Of a stretch of 64,000 bases of DNA, positions 42,905-51,541 are shown piece by piece. The notes beneath the pieces were generated by a model, which saw only the letters and a program-made list of their open reading frames with translations, was not told where the DNA came from and did no database searches. Every line of letters begins with the position of its first letter. The first letter of the stretch is position 1. Where the stretch lies: assembly GCA_944320135.1 (NCBI GenBank), contig CALUGI010000011.1:23466-87465 (forward strand). Reading direction: 5' to 3'. The translations under genes were made by a program, and so were the position numbers. This DNA comes from an uncultured Phocaeicola sp. Lineage in GTDB: Bacteria; Bacteroidota; Bacteroidia; Bacteroidales; Bacteroidaceae.

Positions 42905-43663
42905 ATGGAAATGAAAAAGATTTCTTTCTTGATTCTGTTTCTGACAACAGGCTTTGTCCAGCTTGTCAGTGCGGTTACTAAAGGAGAGGCGGACGAAGCC
43001 TATCGGAAAAATGACTTCAGCGGCGCCGTTGCCATGTATGAAGAAATTCTGAACACGCAGGGAGAGTCGGCAGACATCTACTATAATTTGGGCAACGCCT
43101 ACTACAAGACAAAAAACATAGCGAAGGCGATAGTCAACTACGAACGTGCATTGTTGCTGAGTCCGGGCGATTCCGACATACGCTTCAACTTGGAAATGGC
43201 GCGGAGCAAGACTGTCGACCAGATAACTCCTACGGCCGAAGTGTTCATCGTGACGTGGTATAAAGGTCTGGTCAACACGCTCAGCGAGAAATCATGGGGA
43301 TATACCGGCATTTTTTCTTTCATATTCTGCCTGGCTATGCTTTCGCTCTACATCTTCGGGAAGAAACTTTGGCTGAGAAAGGCGGGGTTCGTCATTGCCG
43401 CCGTTTCGCTGGCGGTGACGATATGCGCGAACATTTTCGCCGGACAGCAGAAAAGCGAACTGATAAACCGCACGGGAGCCATTATCATGGAGCCTACGGT
43501 GTCTGTAAAGAGCACGCCGAACGAGAACGGAACCGACCTGTTCGTGCTTCACGAAGGCACGAAAGTGTATATAAACGACGACTCGATGGAAGGTTGGAAA
43601 GAAATCCGTCTGGAAGACGGCAATATAGGCTGGGTGAAGACATCTGCAATCGAAATTATCTGA
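42905..43663 (+). CDS. batE: BatE, TPR and SH3-like protein
   Basis: The 252-residue protein begins with a signal sequence, then TPR repeats (ADEAYRKNDFSGAVAMYEEIL and SADIYYNLGNAYYKTKNIAKA), two membrane helices (FSFIFCLAMLSLYIFG and FVIAAVSLAVTICANIF) and a C-terminal bacterial SH3-like domain (about 190-252: VSVKSTPNENGTDLFVLHEGTKVYI...GWVKTSAIEII). Last gene of the conserved bat set. The PAP2 gene begins 15 bp later and probably belongs to the same transcript. Confidence 0.9.
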   Translation: MEMKKISFLILFLTTGFVQLVSAVTKGEADEAYRKNDFSGAVAMYEEILNTQGESADIYYNLGNAYYKTKNIAKAIVNYERALLLSPGDSDIRFNLEMARSKTVDQITPTAEVFIVTWYKGLVNTLSEKSWGYTGIFSFIFCLAMLSLYIFGKKLWLRKAGFVIAAVSLAVTICANIFAGQQKSELINRTGAIIMEPTVSVKSTPNENGTDLFVLHEGTKVYINDDSMEGWKEIRLEDGNIGWVKTSAIEII

Positions 43664-43678
43664 CATATACTTACAATC

Positions 43679-44386
43679 ATGGACATACAGCAACTGATAG
43701 AAACCGACAAATCATTGTTATTGACGCTCAACGACAACGACTCGCTGTTGTGGGACGGAGTGATGTGGATTGCCACAGACACGAAAACGTGGATTCCTGC
43801 CATTGTCGTGTTGCTGTACGTCATTTTCAAGAACAACAAGTTCTCGCAGGGCCTTGCCGTGCTTCTCATGATAGCGGTGGCCGTTACGCTGGCCGACCAG
43901 ATTGCATCGGGATTCTGCAAGCCCTACTTCGCCCGTCCGCGCCCCACCCAAGATGCTGAAATAATGTATCTGGTGAATGTGGTCAACGGCTACAGAGGAG
44001 GGGCATACGGATTCATGTCGAGCCATGCGGCCAACACGTTTGTCGTAGCCACTTTCGTATCTCTGCTGATACGCAGCCTCCCGTTTTCCGTCATGATGTA
44101 TGTGTGGGCAGCCATTCCCACTTTCTCGCGCATCTATTTGGGCGTGCATTACCCCGGCGACATCCTCTTTGGGGCGGCGGAAGGGTGTATAGTCGGCATA
44201 TTGGTGTACATGCTCTACCGTTTCCTTCAAAAGAAGTTCTTCGCCCGCCCGCAATACATCTCCACGCAGTACACCTCCACAGGATATGCGAAAGGCGACG
44301 TGACGTTGCTGTACACCATCCTGCTTCTCACTTATTTCTACGCCCTTATAGCGGGAATGATTGTAACCCGGACATTGAACTTGTGA
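43679..44386 (+). CDS. PAP2-family membrane phosphatase
   Basis: The 235-residue protein has six membrane helices and the three phosphatase motifs: KPYFARPRP, SSHAANTF and RIYLGVHYPGD with its two catalytic histidines. Substrates of this group include undecaprenyl pyrophosphate and phosphatidylglycerol phosphate; the choice cannot be made here. It follows batE closely and is closed by a strong terminator. Confidence 0.9.
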   Translation: MDIQQLIETDKSLLLTLNDNDSLLWDGVMWIATDTKTWIPAIVVLLYVIFKNNKFSQGLAVLLMIAVAVTLADQIASGFCKPYFARPRPTQDAEIMYLVNVVNGYRGGAYGFMSSHAANTFVVATFVSLLIRSLPFSVMMYVWAAIPTFSRIYLGVHYPGDILFGAAEGCIVGILVYMLYRFLQKKFFARPQYISTQYTSTGYAKGDVTLLYTILLLTYFYALIAGMIVTRTLNL

Positions 44387-44421
44387 CGGACGTGCGGGAA
44401 AACCGCCCCGCATATCACCGG

Positions 44422-44459
44422 AAAGCCCCGGCGTTTCAGCAGAAACGCCGGGGCTTTTT
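44422..44459 (+). terminator. Terminator after the bat operon
   Basis: A perfect 16-bp stem (AAAGCCCCGGCGTTTC and its inverse) with a 4-nt AGCA loop and a TTTTT tail; the strongest terminator in the window. Confidence 0.95.
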
Positions 44460-44612
44460 GCGCGCTTTTTGAAGCGGGAAACGGGCAAATTTCAGGAATT
44501 TGTAAAATTTCTTACGAAAAAACGCGCAAACTGTTGGTATTCTCATAATCTTTTATTACTTTTAAGTCGAGATTAATAAACACGTTTGTCTAACTTTTGA
44601 TTTTTGACTACT

Positions 44613-44870
44613 ATGAACAGGACAATAACATTCAACGAACTTCGCAAGATTAAAGACTCTTTGCCCACCGGAAGCATGCACCGCATCGCCGACGAGCTGA
44701 ACCTGAGTGTGGAAACCGTGCGCAACTTCTTCGGAGGACACAACTTCAAAGACGGAAAGTGCGTAGGAATCCATCTGGAACCGGGACCGGACGGCGGGTT
44801 GGTGATGCTTGACGATACGACAGTGCTCGACAAAGCCATCGCAATATTGAAGGAAGAACAACGCGCGTGA
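44613..44870 (+). CDS. Small HTH-type DNA-binding protein
   Basis: An 85-residue protein beginning MNRTITFNELRKIKDSLPTG. Residues about 15-40 (MHRIADELNLSVETVRNFFGG) form a helix-turn-helix, followed by a short conserved stretch HNFKDGKCVGIHLEPGPDGG and a C-terminal helix. I recognise it as a conserved small Bacteroides protein without a defined role. The ATG is preferred over an upstream TTG. It sits alone between two terminators. Confidence 0.75.
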   Translation: MNRTITFNELRKIKDSLPTGSMHRIADELNLSVETVRNFFGGHNFKDGKCVGIHLEPGPDGGLVMLDDTTVLDKAIAILKEEQRA

Positions 44871-44877
44871 TATTACG

Positions 44878-44923
44878 GCCGCAGACGGAAAACGGGAAAG
44901 CCCGTCCCGGCCTGCGGCTTTTT
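44878..44923 (+). terminator. Terminator of the small HTH gene
   Basis: GCCGCAG/CTGCGGC outer stem and ACGGG-AAAG-CCCGT inner stem, then TTTTT. Confidence 0.8.
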
Positions 44924-44946
44924 GTCTAACTTAAACATGTGGAGCT

Positions 44947-46068
44947 ATGGAAGAAAAACTTGTCACTTTAGCCATTCTTACCTACTCGAAAGCCCAGATT
45001 CTCAAGAACGTGCTTGAAAACGAGGGCATCGAATCGTATATCCACAACGTAAACCTGATTCAGCCCGTCATCTCGGCGGGAGTGCGTGTTAGAATCAAGG
45101 AGAGCGACTTGCCGCGAGCCTTGAAAATCGTGGAAGACTCGGCGTGGCTGTCAGAAGAAGCGGAACCGGAAAAGAAGAAGACAGTCCGGAGCAACAAGAT
45201 ACTGCTCCCGGTAGACTTTTCCGACTACTCGATGAAGGCTTGCGAGTTCGGATTCAACTTCGCCGCCGAAATACATGCGGAGGTAGTGCTGATGCACGTA
45301 TATTTCAGCCCTGTATATATGCCGAGCCTGCAATATGCCACAGAAGGATTCGGCCTGCCTGTAGAGCCGGAAATGGGCATCAAGCATATTCTGGACACCG
45401 TACATAACCAGCTGAACAAGCTGACCGACACCATCAAGGAGAAGATTGCGGCGGGAGAACTGCCCGACGTGAAATATACGTGCCTGCTGCGCGAAGGGAT
45501 TCCCGAAGAAGAAATACTGCACTATGCGCGCATGGAGAAGCCGTTGATTATCATTATGGGAACGCGCGGAGAGGGAGAAAAAGAAATGGACTTGATAGGA
45601 AGCGTAACTGCGGAAATTATTGACCGAAGCCCCACGTTCGTATACGCCATCCCGAAAGGAGCGCAGAAAAAGAACTTCAGCGACATACGCAAAGTTGCCT
45701 TCATCACCAACTTCGACCAGCGCGACCTGATGGCATTCCACTCGCTGATAACCACCTTCAAGGACTATAACTTTGAAATTTCATTCCTGAACCTCAACAG
45801 CGACGAACAGAAACGCACATGGAACGAAATCAAGCTGGCAGGCATCAAGGAGTATTTCAAGAAACAGTATCCGCAACTGAATATCGATTACGGCGTAATC
45901 CGCGAAGACAATCTGCTGAGCAATCTGGACGAGTATGTAAAAGACAAGCAGATTGACGTGTTGTGCATCAGCAATTACAAGCGCAACGTTTTCGCGCGCC
46001 TGTTCAATCCGAGCATTGCCCGGAAGATGATATTCCATACTCACCTGCCTATTCTTGTCATCAAATAA
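44947..46068 (+). CDS. Universal stress protein with N-terminal DUF2007-like domain
   Basis: The 373-residue protein starts with a ~70-residue DUF2007-like segment (TLAILTYSKAQILKNVLENEGIE...RVRIKESDLPRALKIVED). Two UspA-type domains follow: the first (about 82-238) contains ILLPVDFSDYSMKACEFGFNFA and the nucleotide-loop-like IIMGTRGEGEKE..GSVT; the second (about 245-373) is more divergent and ends MIFHTHLPILVIK. A cytoplasmic stress or second-messenger-binding role is expected; ligand unknown. Confidence 0.85.
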   Translation: MEEKLVTLAILTYSKAQILKNVLENEGIESYIHNVNLIQPVISAGVRVRIKESDLPRALKIVEDSAWLSEEAEPEKKKTVRSNKILLPVDFSDYSMKACEFGFNFAAEIHAEVVLMHVYFSPVYMPSLQYATEGFGLPVEPEMGIKHILDTVHNQLNKLTDTIKEKIAAGELPDVKYTCLLREGIPEEEILHYARMEKPLIIIMGTRGEGEKEMDLIGSVTAEIIDRSPTFVYAIPKGAQKKNFSDIRKVAFITNFDQRDLMAFHSLITTFKDYNFEISFLNLNSDEQKRTWNEIKLAGIKEYFKKQYPQLNIDYGVIREDNLLSNLDEYVKDKQIDVLCISNYKRNVFARLFNPSIARKMIFHTHLPILVIK

Positions 46069-46078
46069 GAAGATTCAA

Positions 46079-46149
46079 GTTGCCCTTTCGACGCGAAGCG
46101 AAAGGCCGGTCGGGTTAGCGGCCTTCCCGTCGTGTTCCGAAAGGGCAAC
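46079..46149. terminator. Nested bidirectional terminator structure
   Basis: A perfect 12-bp outer stem GTTGCCCTTTCG/CGAAAGGGCAAC (46079-46090 and 46138-46149) encloses an inner 7-bp stem AAGGCCG/CGGCCTT (46102-46108, 46119-46125). It fills the gap between convergent genes. Confidence 0.75.
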
Positions 46150-46156
46150 ATTTCGT

Positions 46157-47356
46157 TTATTCCAAACAAGCGTCAAGTTCGCGGGCCAACAGCCCTTTGT
46201 CGAGATGCTGGCCGATAAAGACCAACTTGATCATGCGGTCGCCGTATCTCTCGTCCCAATCGCGCATCAGTCCGGGCTCTTGCTGCATCATTCGGGCAAG
46301 TTCTTCTTCGGGTGCCGTGGCATACCATAGGCCCGCCTCTCGCAATTGTTTCTGCGTGCCTGCCTGCTCAAAGAGGTACGACATGTCCGGATTGTGGCTG
46401 AAATAGCAGACGCCTTTCGTCCGGATGACGTTGCGGGGCCATTTCGTGGCGATGAAATGGTCGAGTTTGTGGATGTCAAAAGCCGGACGGCGGTAATAGA
46501 CGAAGGTGCCGATGCCGTATTCTTCCACCTCTCCGCCTTCCGCATGGTGATGGTGTTCGTGTCCGCATTCGGCATGGTGATGCAGCGACGGCTCTTTGGC
46601 TTCACGTTCTTCTTCTTCGGATGCCGGACGTTCGATTTCGCGTATCCATCCGGCAGAAGTGGCGGCGCGCTCGAAATTGAACAGGCCGGTGTCAAGAATC
46701 CGGTCGAGAGCGACGTCCGCATAGTTGCACTCGATGATTTCCGCTTCCGGCTGCAGCGTGCGGATAATCCGCTTGATGCGTTCCAGTTCTTCGGGTTTCA
46801 CTTCCGACGCCTTGTTGAGCAGAATGACATTGCAGAACTCTATTTGCTGGATAATCAGGTTTTCGATGTCTTCATCGTCGATGCGCTTGCGCGTAAGGTT
46901 GTCGCCGCAGGCAAATTCGCTCTGCATACGGAGCGCATCGACCACGGTCGCGATGCAGTCCAGCCGGCAAATGCCGTATTTCGTGTACGCTCCGCCCAAC
47001 TGCGGAATGGAACAGATGGTCTGCGCTATCGGTTCAGGTTCGCAGATGCCGCTCGCTTCGATGACGATGTAGTCGAACCGTCCCGCCTTCATCAGCTCGA
47101 ACACTTGTTCGATAAGGTCCGTTTTCAGCGTGCAGCAAATGCACCCGTTCTGAAGGGCGACCAGGCTGTCGTCTTTCTGGCTGACAACGCCCCCCTTCTG
47201 AATCAGGTCTGCATCGATGTTCACTTCGCCGATGTCATTGACAATGACGGCAAACCTGATGCCCCGTTTGTTGGAAAGGATGCGGTTGACCAACGTTGTT
47301 TTGCCGCTGCCCAAGTAACCCGTGAGCAGCAGCACCGGAATTTCTTTTGCTTTCAT
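46157..47356 (-). CDS. CobW/COG0523-family GTPase metallochaperone
   Basis: The 399-residue G3E GTPase begins MKAKEIPVLLLTGYLGSGKTTLVNRI with the P-loop. Its metal motif GCICCTLKTD (CxCC) is at about 73. A histidine-rich insert (HHHAECGHEHHHHAEGG) near 270 and the CobW C-terminal domain follow. Such proteins deliver zinc or another metal to client enzymes. The added residues of the upstream reading to 47461 are unlike the family, and the -7 element lies inside it. No Zur site was recognised. Confidence 0.9.
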   Translation of the reverse strand: MKAKEIPVLLLTGYLGSGKTTLVNRILSNKRGIRFAVIVNDIGEVNIDADLIQKGGVVSQKDDSLVALQNGCICCTLKTDLIEQVFELMKAGRFDYIVIEASGICEPEPIAQTICSIPQLGGAYTKYGICRLDCIATVVDALRMQSEFACGDNLTRKRIDDEDIENLIIQQIEFCNVILLNKASEVKPEELERIKRIIRTLQPEAEIIECNYADVALDRILDTGLFNFERAATSAGWIREIERPASEEEEREAKEPSLHHHAECGHEHHHHAEGGEVEEYGIGTFVYYRRPAFDIHKLDHFIATKWPRNVIRTKGVCYFSHNPDMSYLFEQAGTQKQLREAGLWYATAPEEELARMMQQEPGLMRDWDERYGDRMIKLVFIGQHLDKGLLARELDACLE

Positions 47357-47391
47357 GTGTAAATGCTTTATTAGGTTTGTTTTTCCTGCTG

Positions 47392-47399
47392 CAAAAATA
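47392..47399 (-). promoter_or_regulatory. -7 promoter element for the CobW gene
   Basis: Minus-strand TATTTTTG, exact consensus, 35 nt upstream of the ATG at 47356. Confidence 0.6.
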
Positions 47400-47540
47400 C
47401 AGTTTATTTCTTTACGGCGGACATCCGCAAAAACGCGGGCGCATTTGCTCTTTAACGTCAAAAGGTTTTGACTGAGGTGCCGGCGAGTTTCCGCATATTA
47501 CAAAAAGGTTAAGAAAATGTTCATTCTGACAGTCTTTTTT

Positions 47541-47554
47541 TTGATTTATATCAA
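47541..47554. promoter_or_regulatory. FNR-type box
   Basis: TTGAT-TTAT-ATCAA is a perfect match to the FNR consensus TTGAT-N4-ATCAA. It is centred about 75-80 bp upstream of the predicted start of transcription of the small exported protein gene. A second dyad, TGTTGCA...TGCAACA (47579-47585 and 47603-47609), lies between it and the -7 box. The CobW promoter on the other side is farther away. Confidence 0.6.
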
Positions 47555-47615
47555 TAAATGACACCGGTTGGGAAGATTTGTTGCACGTCTGTTTTTATGT
47601 TATGCAACATATTCT

Positions 47616-47709
47616 TATCTTTGCATCGGTAAAAAGAAAAAGTCCGGACTGAATTAGATTTAAGATTGTTTTAGGTAAAAAGTTTTTAGGTAACAAGTAA
47701 ATTTAGGTA
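47616..47709 (+). promoter_or_regulatory. -7 element and repeat-bearing leader of the small exported protein gene
   Basis: TATCTTTG at 47616-47623 is followed by a leader of about 80 nt containing three direct copies of TTTAGGTA at 47670, 47685 and 47702, spaced 15 and 17 nt, the last one just before the ATG at 47712. Confidence 0.6.
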
Positions 47710-47711
47710 TT

Positions 47712-48074
47712 ATGAGAAAATTAGGTTTCACATTGGTTGCCGCTTTGGCATTTTCTGCATCAGTATTCGCTGACAACGTAAAAGACACCAACGCTTCTGC
47801 GGGATGGGACGGCTCAATCAACAAGGAAAAGCTGACCAAATATCTGAAACTGAACAGTGTTCAGGACAAGAAAGTGGCCGACATTTGCGACTATTTCAAG
47901 GCGCAGATGGAGCTTGCCAACAATTCAGACTCCGGCAAGGAGGAAAAAGTGCGCAATGCTGTCTATGGAAATCTGAAACTGATGAAGAAAACTTTGGACG
48001 ACGAACAGTATTCAAGCTACGAGCGTCTGATGGCGATGACTCTGCGCAACAAAGGCATCGATATTGAGAAGTAA
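47712..48074 (+). CDS. Small exported protein of unknown function
   Basis: A 120-residue protein with a clear signal peptide (MRKLGFTLVAALAFSASVFA, cleavage likely after Ala20) and a helical mature part with KLTKYLKLNSVQDKKVADICDYFKAQM and LKLMKKTLDDEQYSSYERLM. The last segment, with DDEQY..Y..L, recalls Bacteroides periplasmic proteins that follow a 'leucine/glutamine at regular spacing' pattern of Spy/CpxP-like helices, but similarity is weak. Possible FNR-type control is suggested by the box at 47541-47554. Convergent with uvrB. Confidence 0.8.
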   Translation: MRKLGFTLVAALAFSASVFADNVKDTNASAGWDGSINKEKLTKYLKLNSVQDKKVADICDYFKAQMELANNSDSGKEEKVRNAVYGNLKLMKKTLDDEQYSSYERLMAMTLRNKGIDIEK

Positions 48075-48108
48075 TTGAAAGCAAATCGTTCGCAAGAACA
48101 CGAATAGG

Positions 48109-48145
48109 AAGAGGCAGCCCTTTCGGGAGCTGCTTCTATTGTTTT
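48109..48145. terminator. Bidirectional terminator
   Basis: GAGGCAGC..CC-TTTC-GG..GCTGCTTC hairpin between two convergent genes, with TTGTTTTTT on the right and an A-rich left flank. Confidence 0.75.
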
Positions 48146-50169
48146 TTCCCTTCCAGCATGTCTTCCAAGCGGAGCAGTTCGTCGCGATACTGTGCCGCTT
48201 CGATGAAATCAAGTTTCTTGGCCGCTTCTTGCATCAGTTTGCGGGTACGGCTGATGCTTTTTTCCAACTGTTCTTTCGACATATATTCCACGATAGGGTC
48301 GGCGGCGGCATAAAGGGCAGGAGCGTCCGTGTAGGCTTTAGGCTCTTTCTTCTCCGTTTCCGTCTGTTTTCCGTTGATTTCCAGCAGTGCATTGTCTCGC
48401 GAACGGACAATCTGTTTCGGCGTAATCCCGTGCGCTTCGTTGTATGCAAGCTGCTTCTCGCGCCGACGGTTAGTCTCGTCAATGGTCTGCTGCATACTTT
48501 CCGTAATACGGTCGGCATACATGATAACCTTTCCGTTCACATTTCGCGCGGCACGTCCTGCCGTCTGTGTCAGAGAACGGTGGGAACGCAAGAAACCTTC
48601 CTTGTCCGCATCTAAAATAGCCACAAGCGACACTTCCGGCAAATCAAGTCCCTCGCGGAGCAGGTTTACCCCCACCAGCACGTCGTAGACACCTTGCCGC
48701 AGGTCGTCCATAATCTGTATTCTCTCGAAAGTCTCCACATCGCTGTGGATATAGGCGCAGCGCACTCCGTTATTCAGAAGATACTCGGTCAGTTCTTCTG
48801 CCATCCGCTTGGTAAGTGTGGTCACCAGCACACGCTCTTGCTTTTCCACCCGCTGCTGCACCTCTTCCATCAAGTCGTCTATCTGGTTAAGGCTCGAACG
48901 CACTTCAATAACGGGGTCTAACAGTCCAGTGGGGCGTATAACCTGCTCTACAACAACCCCTTCGCTCTGTTTCAGCTCGTATTCGGCAGGAGTGGCGCTC
49001 ACGTAAATCACTTGCTTCGCCATCTCCTGAAACTCTTCAAACTTGAGCGGACGGTTGTCCATTGCGGCAGGAAGCCTGAAGCCGTATTCCACAAGATTCG
49101 TTTTCCTCGCCCGGTCCCCTCCGTACATGGCGCGGATTTGCGGGACGCTGACGTGGCTTTCGTCAATCACAATCAGAAAGTCTTCCGGAAAGAAGTCAAG
49201 CAGACAATAAGGCCGGGTGCCGGGCGCCCTTCCGTCGAAATAACGCGAATAGTTCTCAATGCCCGAACAATGCCCAAGTTCCCTGAGCATTTCCATGTCG
49301 TATGTAACGCGCTCGTACAGGCGTTTGGCTTCCAGCATTTTGCCTTTTTCTTCAAAGCGTGCCACCTCTTTGGTCAAATCGTCTTCAATCTGCCGGAGAG
49401 CACGAAGCGTGCTTTCTTTGGTGGTCATGAAAAGATTGGCCGGATAAATCTTATACTCGTCAAACGTCCCGATCCGATGGCCGGAAACAGGCTCTATTTC
49501 TTCAATTCCGTCAATCTCATCGTCCCAGAACATTACCCTCAGGATGCTGTCCGTATAAGCAAGATAGATGTCTACCGTATCTCCCTTCACCCGAAAATTT
49601 CCTCTGTTCAGTTCGATGTCGTTTCTCAAATAAAGGCTGTCGACCAACTTCCGGAGAAACACATTGCGGTCTATCATCTTGCCCTTTTTAATGTCGATTA
49701 CGTTGTTGTAGAAGTCAGCCGGATTTCCCATACCGTAAATGCACGAGACGGAAGACACCACAATCACATCCTTCCTTCCCGAAAGCAGGGACGAAGTGGC
49801 AGCCAGACGCAGCTTGTCTATCTCGTCGTTAATGGCCAAGTCCTTTTCTATATAGGTGTCCGTAGAAGGGATATAGGCTTCCGGTTGATAATAATCGTAA
49901 TACGACACATAGTATTCCACGGCATTGTGCGGAAAGAACCGTTTGAATTCGCCATACAATTGGGCCGCCAACGTCTTGTTGTGGCTCAACACCAACGTAG
50001 GCTTGTTGACGTTCCTGATGACGTTGGCTATGGTAAACGTCTTTCCGGAACCGGTTACTCCTAAAAGCGTCTGTGCCGGGACATGGTTCATCACTCCTTC
50101 AGTCAGCTGAGCGATAGCTTCCGGCTGATCGCCCGTCGGCTGATAATCGGATGCAAGTTCAAAATTCAT
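48136..50169 (-). CDS. uvrB: UvrABC excinuclease subunit B
   Basis: The 677-residue helicase-like repair protein begins MNFELASDYQPTGDQPEAIAQL. Walker A GVTGSGKT and the damage-probing beta-hairpin region around YYVSYYDYYQPEAYIP are intact, as are DESHVSVPQ and TAGRAARNVNGKVIMYAD. A UVR domain for UvrC contact closes the C terminus (FIEAAQYRDELLRLEDML). The start at 50169 is preferred to an upstream GTG reading (50208), which would begin upstream of the -7 element. Confidence 0.96.
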   Translation of the reverse strand: MNFELASDYQPTGDQPEAIAQLTEGVMNHVPAQTLLGVTGSGKTFTIANVIRNVNKPTLVLSHNKTLAAQLYGEFKRFFPHNAVEYYVSYYDYYQPEAYIPSTDTYIEKDLAINDEIDKLRLAATSSLLSGRKDVIVVSSVSCIYGMGNPADFYNNVIDIKKGKMIDRNVFLRKLVDSLYLRNDIELNRGNFRVKGDTVDIYLAYTDSILRVMFWDDEIDGIEEIEPVSGHRIGTFDEYKIYPANLFMTTKESTLRALRQIEDDLTKEVARFEEKGKMLEAKRLYERVTYDMEMLRELGHCSGIENYSRYFDGRAPGTRPYCLLDFFPEDFLIVIDESHVSVPQIRAMYGGDRARKTNLVEYGFRLPAAMDNRPLKFEEFQEMAKQVIYVSATPAEYELKQSEGVVVEQVIRPTGLLDPVIEVRSSLNQIDDLMEEVQQRVEKQERVLVTTLTKRMAEELTEYLLNNGVRCAYIHSDVETFERIQIMDDLRQGVYDVLVGVNLLREGLDLPEVSLVAILDADKEGFLRSHRSLTQTAGRAARNVNGKVIMYADRITESMQQTIDETNRRREKQLAYNEAHGITPKQIVRSRDNALLEINGKQTETEKKEPKAYTDAPALYAAADPIVEYMSKEQLEKSISRTRKLMQEAAKKLDFIEAAQYRDELLRLEDMLEGKKQ

Positions 50170-50194
50170 GTTTTTGGCTCTTGAGATGATTAGG

Positions 50195-50208
50195 GTGTAA
50201 AAATACAC
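50195..50208 (-). promoter_or_regulatory. -7 element of uvrB inside a perfect dyad
   Basis: Minus-strand TATTTTTA (50198-50205) is one base off TAnnTTTG. It is embedded in GTGTA-AAAA-TACAC, a perfect 5-bp dyad, so a bound protein would cover the promoter. Confidence 0.5.
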
Positions 50209-50266
50209 ATAATTTTATTCAAGCGCCCCGCGCTGCGGAAAAATAATCTTAAAAAACATCCGGCAG

Positions 50267-50297
50267 TTGCATTATTCAACGGAAAAGAGTAATTTTG
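50267..50297 (+). promoter_or_regulatory. Promoter of bamD-rpb6-DUF4293
   Basis: TTG at 50267-50269, 20 nt, TAATTTTG at 50290-50297; ATG at 50327. Confidence 0.75.
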
Positions 50298-50326
50298 CAC
50301 GACTATTTCAACTATGCAATATTGAT

Positions 50327-51175
50327 ATGAAGAAATATATGATGACGGCTCTGCTTTCCGCCGCTCTTTTCAGTTCGTGCGGGGAGTATAACAAAGTACT
50401 GAAAAGCACGGACTATGAATACAAATACGAAGTGGCTAAAGGTTACTTTGCAAAAGGGCAGAACTCGCGCGCGGCAACCATCCTGGAAGAATTGATTCCG
50501 ATTCTCAAAGGCACGGGCAACGGAGAAGAATCGCTTTATATGTTGGCAATGACCTATTATAACCAAGGCGATTTCATGACGGCATCGCATTACTTCAACA
50601 CGTATTACACGACTTATCCTCGTGGAACATATACCGAATTGGCCCGCTTCTTCTGCGGAAAAGCCCTCTATTTGGATACTCCGGAACCTCGGCTTGACCA
50701 GTCAAGCACGTATAAGGCTATCAGCGAACTGCAAATGTTTATGGAGTATTTTCCGACCAGTGCGCGCAAAGAGCAGGCACAAGAAATGATTTTTGAATTG
50801 CAGGACAAGCTGGTGGAAAAAGAATTTCTGTCAGCCAAATTGTACTATGATTTGGGGTCTTATTCCGGAAACGCTTCCTATACCAGTACGGGAAACAACT
50901 ATTTGGCTGCCATTATCACAGCCCAAAACGTATTGAACGACTATCCTTACACCCAGAAACGTGAAGAACTGATGATTCTGATTCTTCGCGCCCGTTATCA
51001 CATGGCTAAAGAAAGCGTGCTTGAAAAGAAGGAAGACCGTATGCGTGAAACCGTTGACGAATATTATGCTTTCATTAACGAATTTCCTGAGAGCAAATAC
51101 CTGAAAGAAGCGGAAGGCATTCATAAAGACGCCAGTCGCTATATAACAGGAGAAAGCAACATTTATGCAGAATAA
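50327..51175 (+). CDS. bamD: Outer-membrane assembly lipoprotein BamD
   Basis: The 282-residue protein has a lipoprotein signal (MKKYMMTALLSAALFSSC, Cys18 as lipidation site) and five TPR-like repeats of the BamD/YfiO family (ESLYMLAMTYYNQGDFMTASHYF; RYHMAKESVLEKKED). It anchors in the inner leaflet of the outer membrane and works with BamA to insert beta-barrels. The extended reading upstream to 50267 overlaps the promoter and was rejected. The rpb6 gene is 27 bp downstream. Confidence 0.92.
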   Translation: MKKYMMTALLSAALFSSCGEYNKVLKSTDYEYKYEVAKGYFAKGQNSRAATILEELIPILKGTGNGEESLYMLAMTYYNQGDFMTASHYFNTYYTTYPRGTYTELARFFCGKALYLDTPEPRLDQSSTYKAISELQMFMEYFPTSARKEQAQEMIFELQDKLVEKEFLSAKLYYDLGSYSGNASYTSTGNNYLAAIITAQNVLNDYPYTQKREELMILILRARYHMAKESVLEKKEDRMRETVDEYYAFINEFPESKYLKEAEGIHKDASRYITGESNIYAE

Positions 51176-51202
51176 CAACAATATCATTAACAGAATAGAA
51201 TT

Positions 51203-51538
51203 ATGGACTACAAAAAAACAAATGCTCCTACCAACACAGTGACTCGCAATTTGATGGAACTTTGTGAAGATACAGGGAATATTTACGAAACGGTTGCCAT
51301 CATTGGCAAGCGCGCCAATCAAATTGGGGCGGAAATGAAGAACGACCTGTCCAAAAAGCTGCAGGAGTTCGCTTCGTACAACGACAATTTGGAAGAAGTG
51401 TTTGAGAACAGAGAACAGATTGAAATTTCACGCTATTACGAGAAACTTCCGAAGCCGACCCTTATCGCCACTCAGGAATACATTGAAGGTAAAGTATATT
51501 ACAGAAATCCGGCCAAAGAAAAGGAAAAACTTCAGTAA
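51203..51538 (+). CDS. RNA polymerase omega-type subunit (Rpb6 family)
   Basis: A 111-residue protein of the Bacteroidetes Rpb6 family, the equivalent of RpoZ. NIYETVAIIGKRANQIGAEMK (about 26-46) is the conserved omega/Rpb6 helix with the RAxQI motif. The acidic-basic C-terminal half with RYYEKLPKPTLIATQEYIEGKVYYRNP is typical for the phylum. It assists RNA polymerase assembly. It lies between bamD and the DUF4293 gene, with 3 bp to the latter. Confidence 0.9.
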   Translation: MDYKKTNAPTNTVTRNLMELCEDTGNIYETVAIIGKRANQIGAEMKNDLSKKLQEFASYNDNLEEVFENREQIEISRYYEKLPKPTLIATQEYIEGKVYYRNPAKEKEKLQ

Positions 51539-51541
51539 CAA

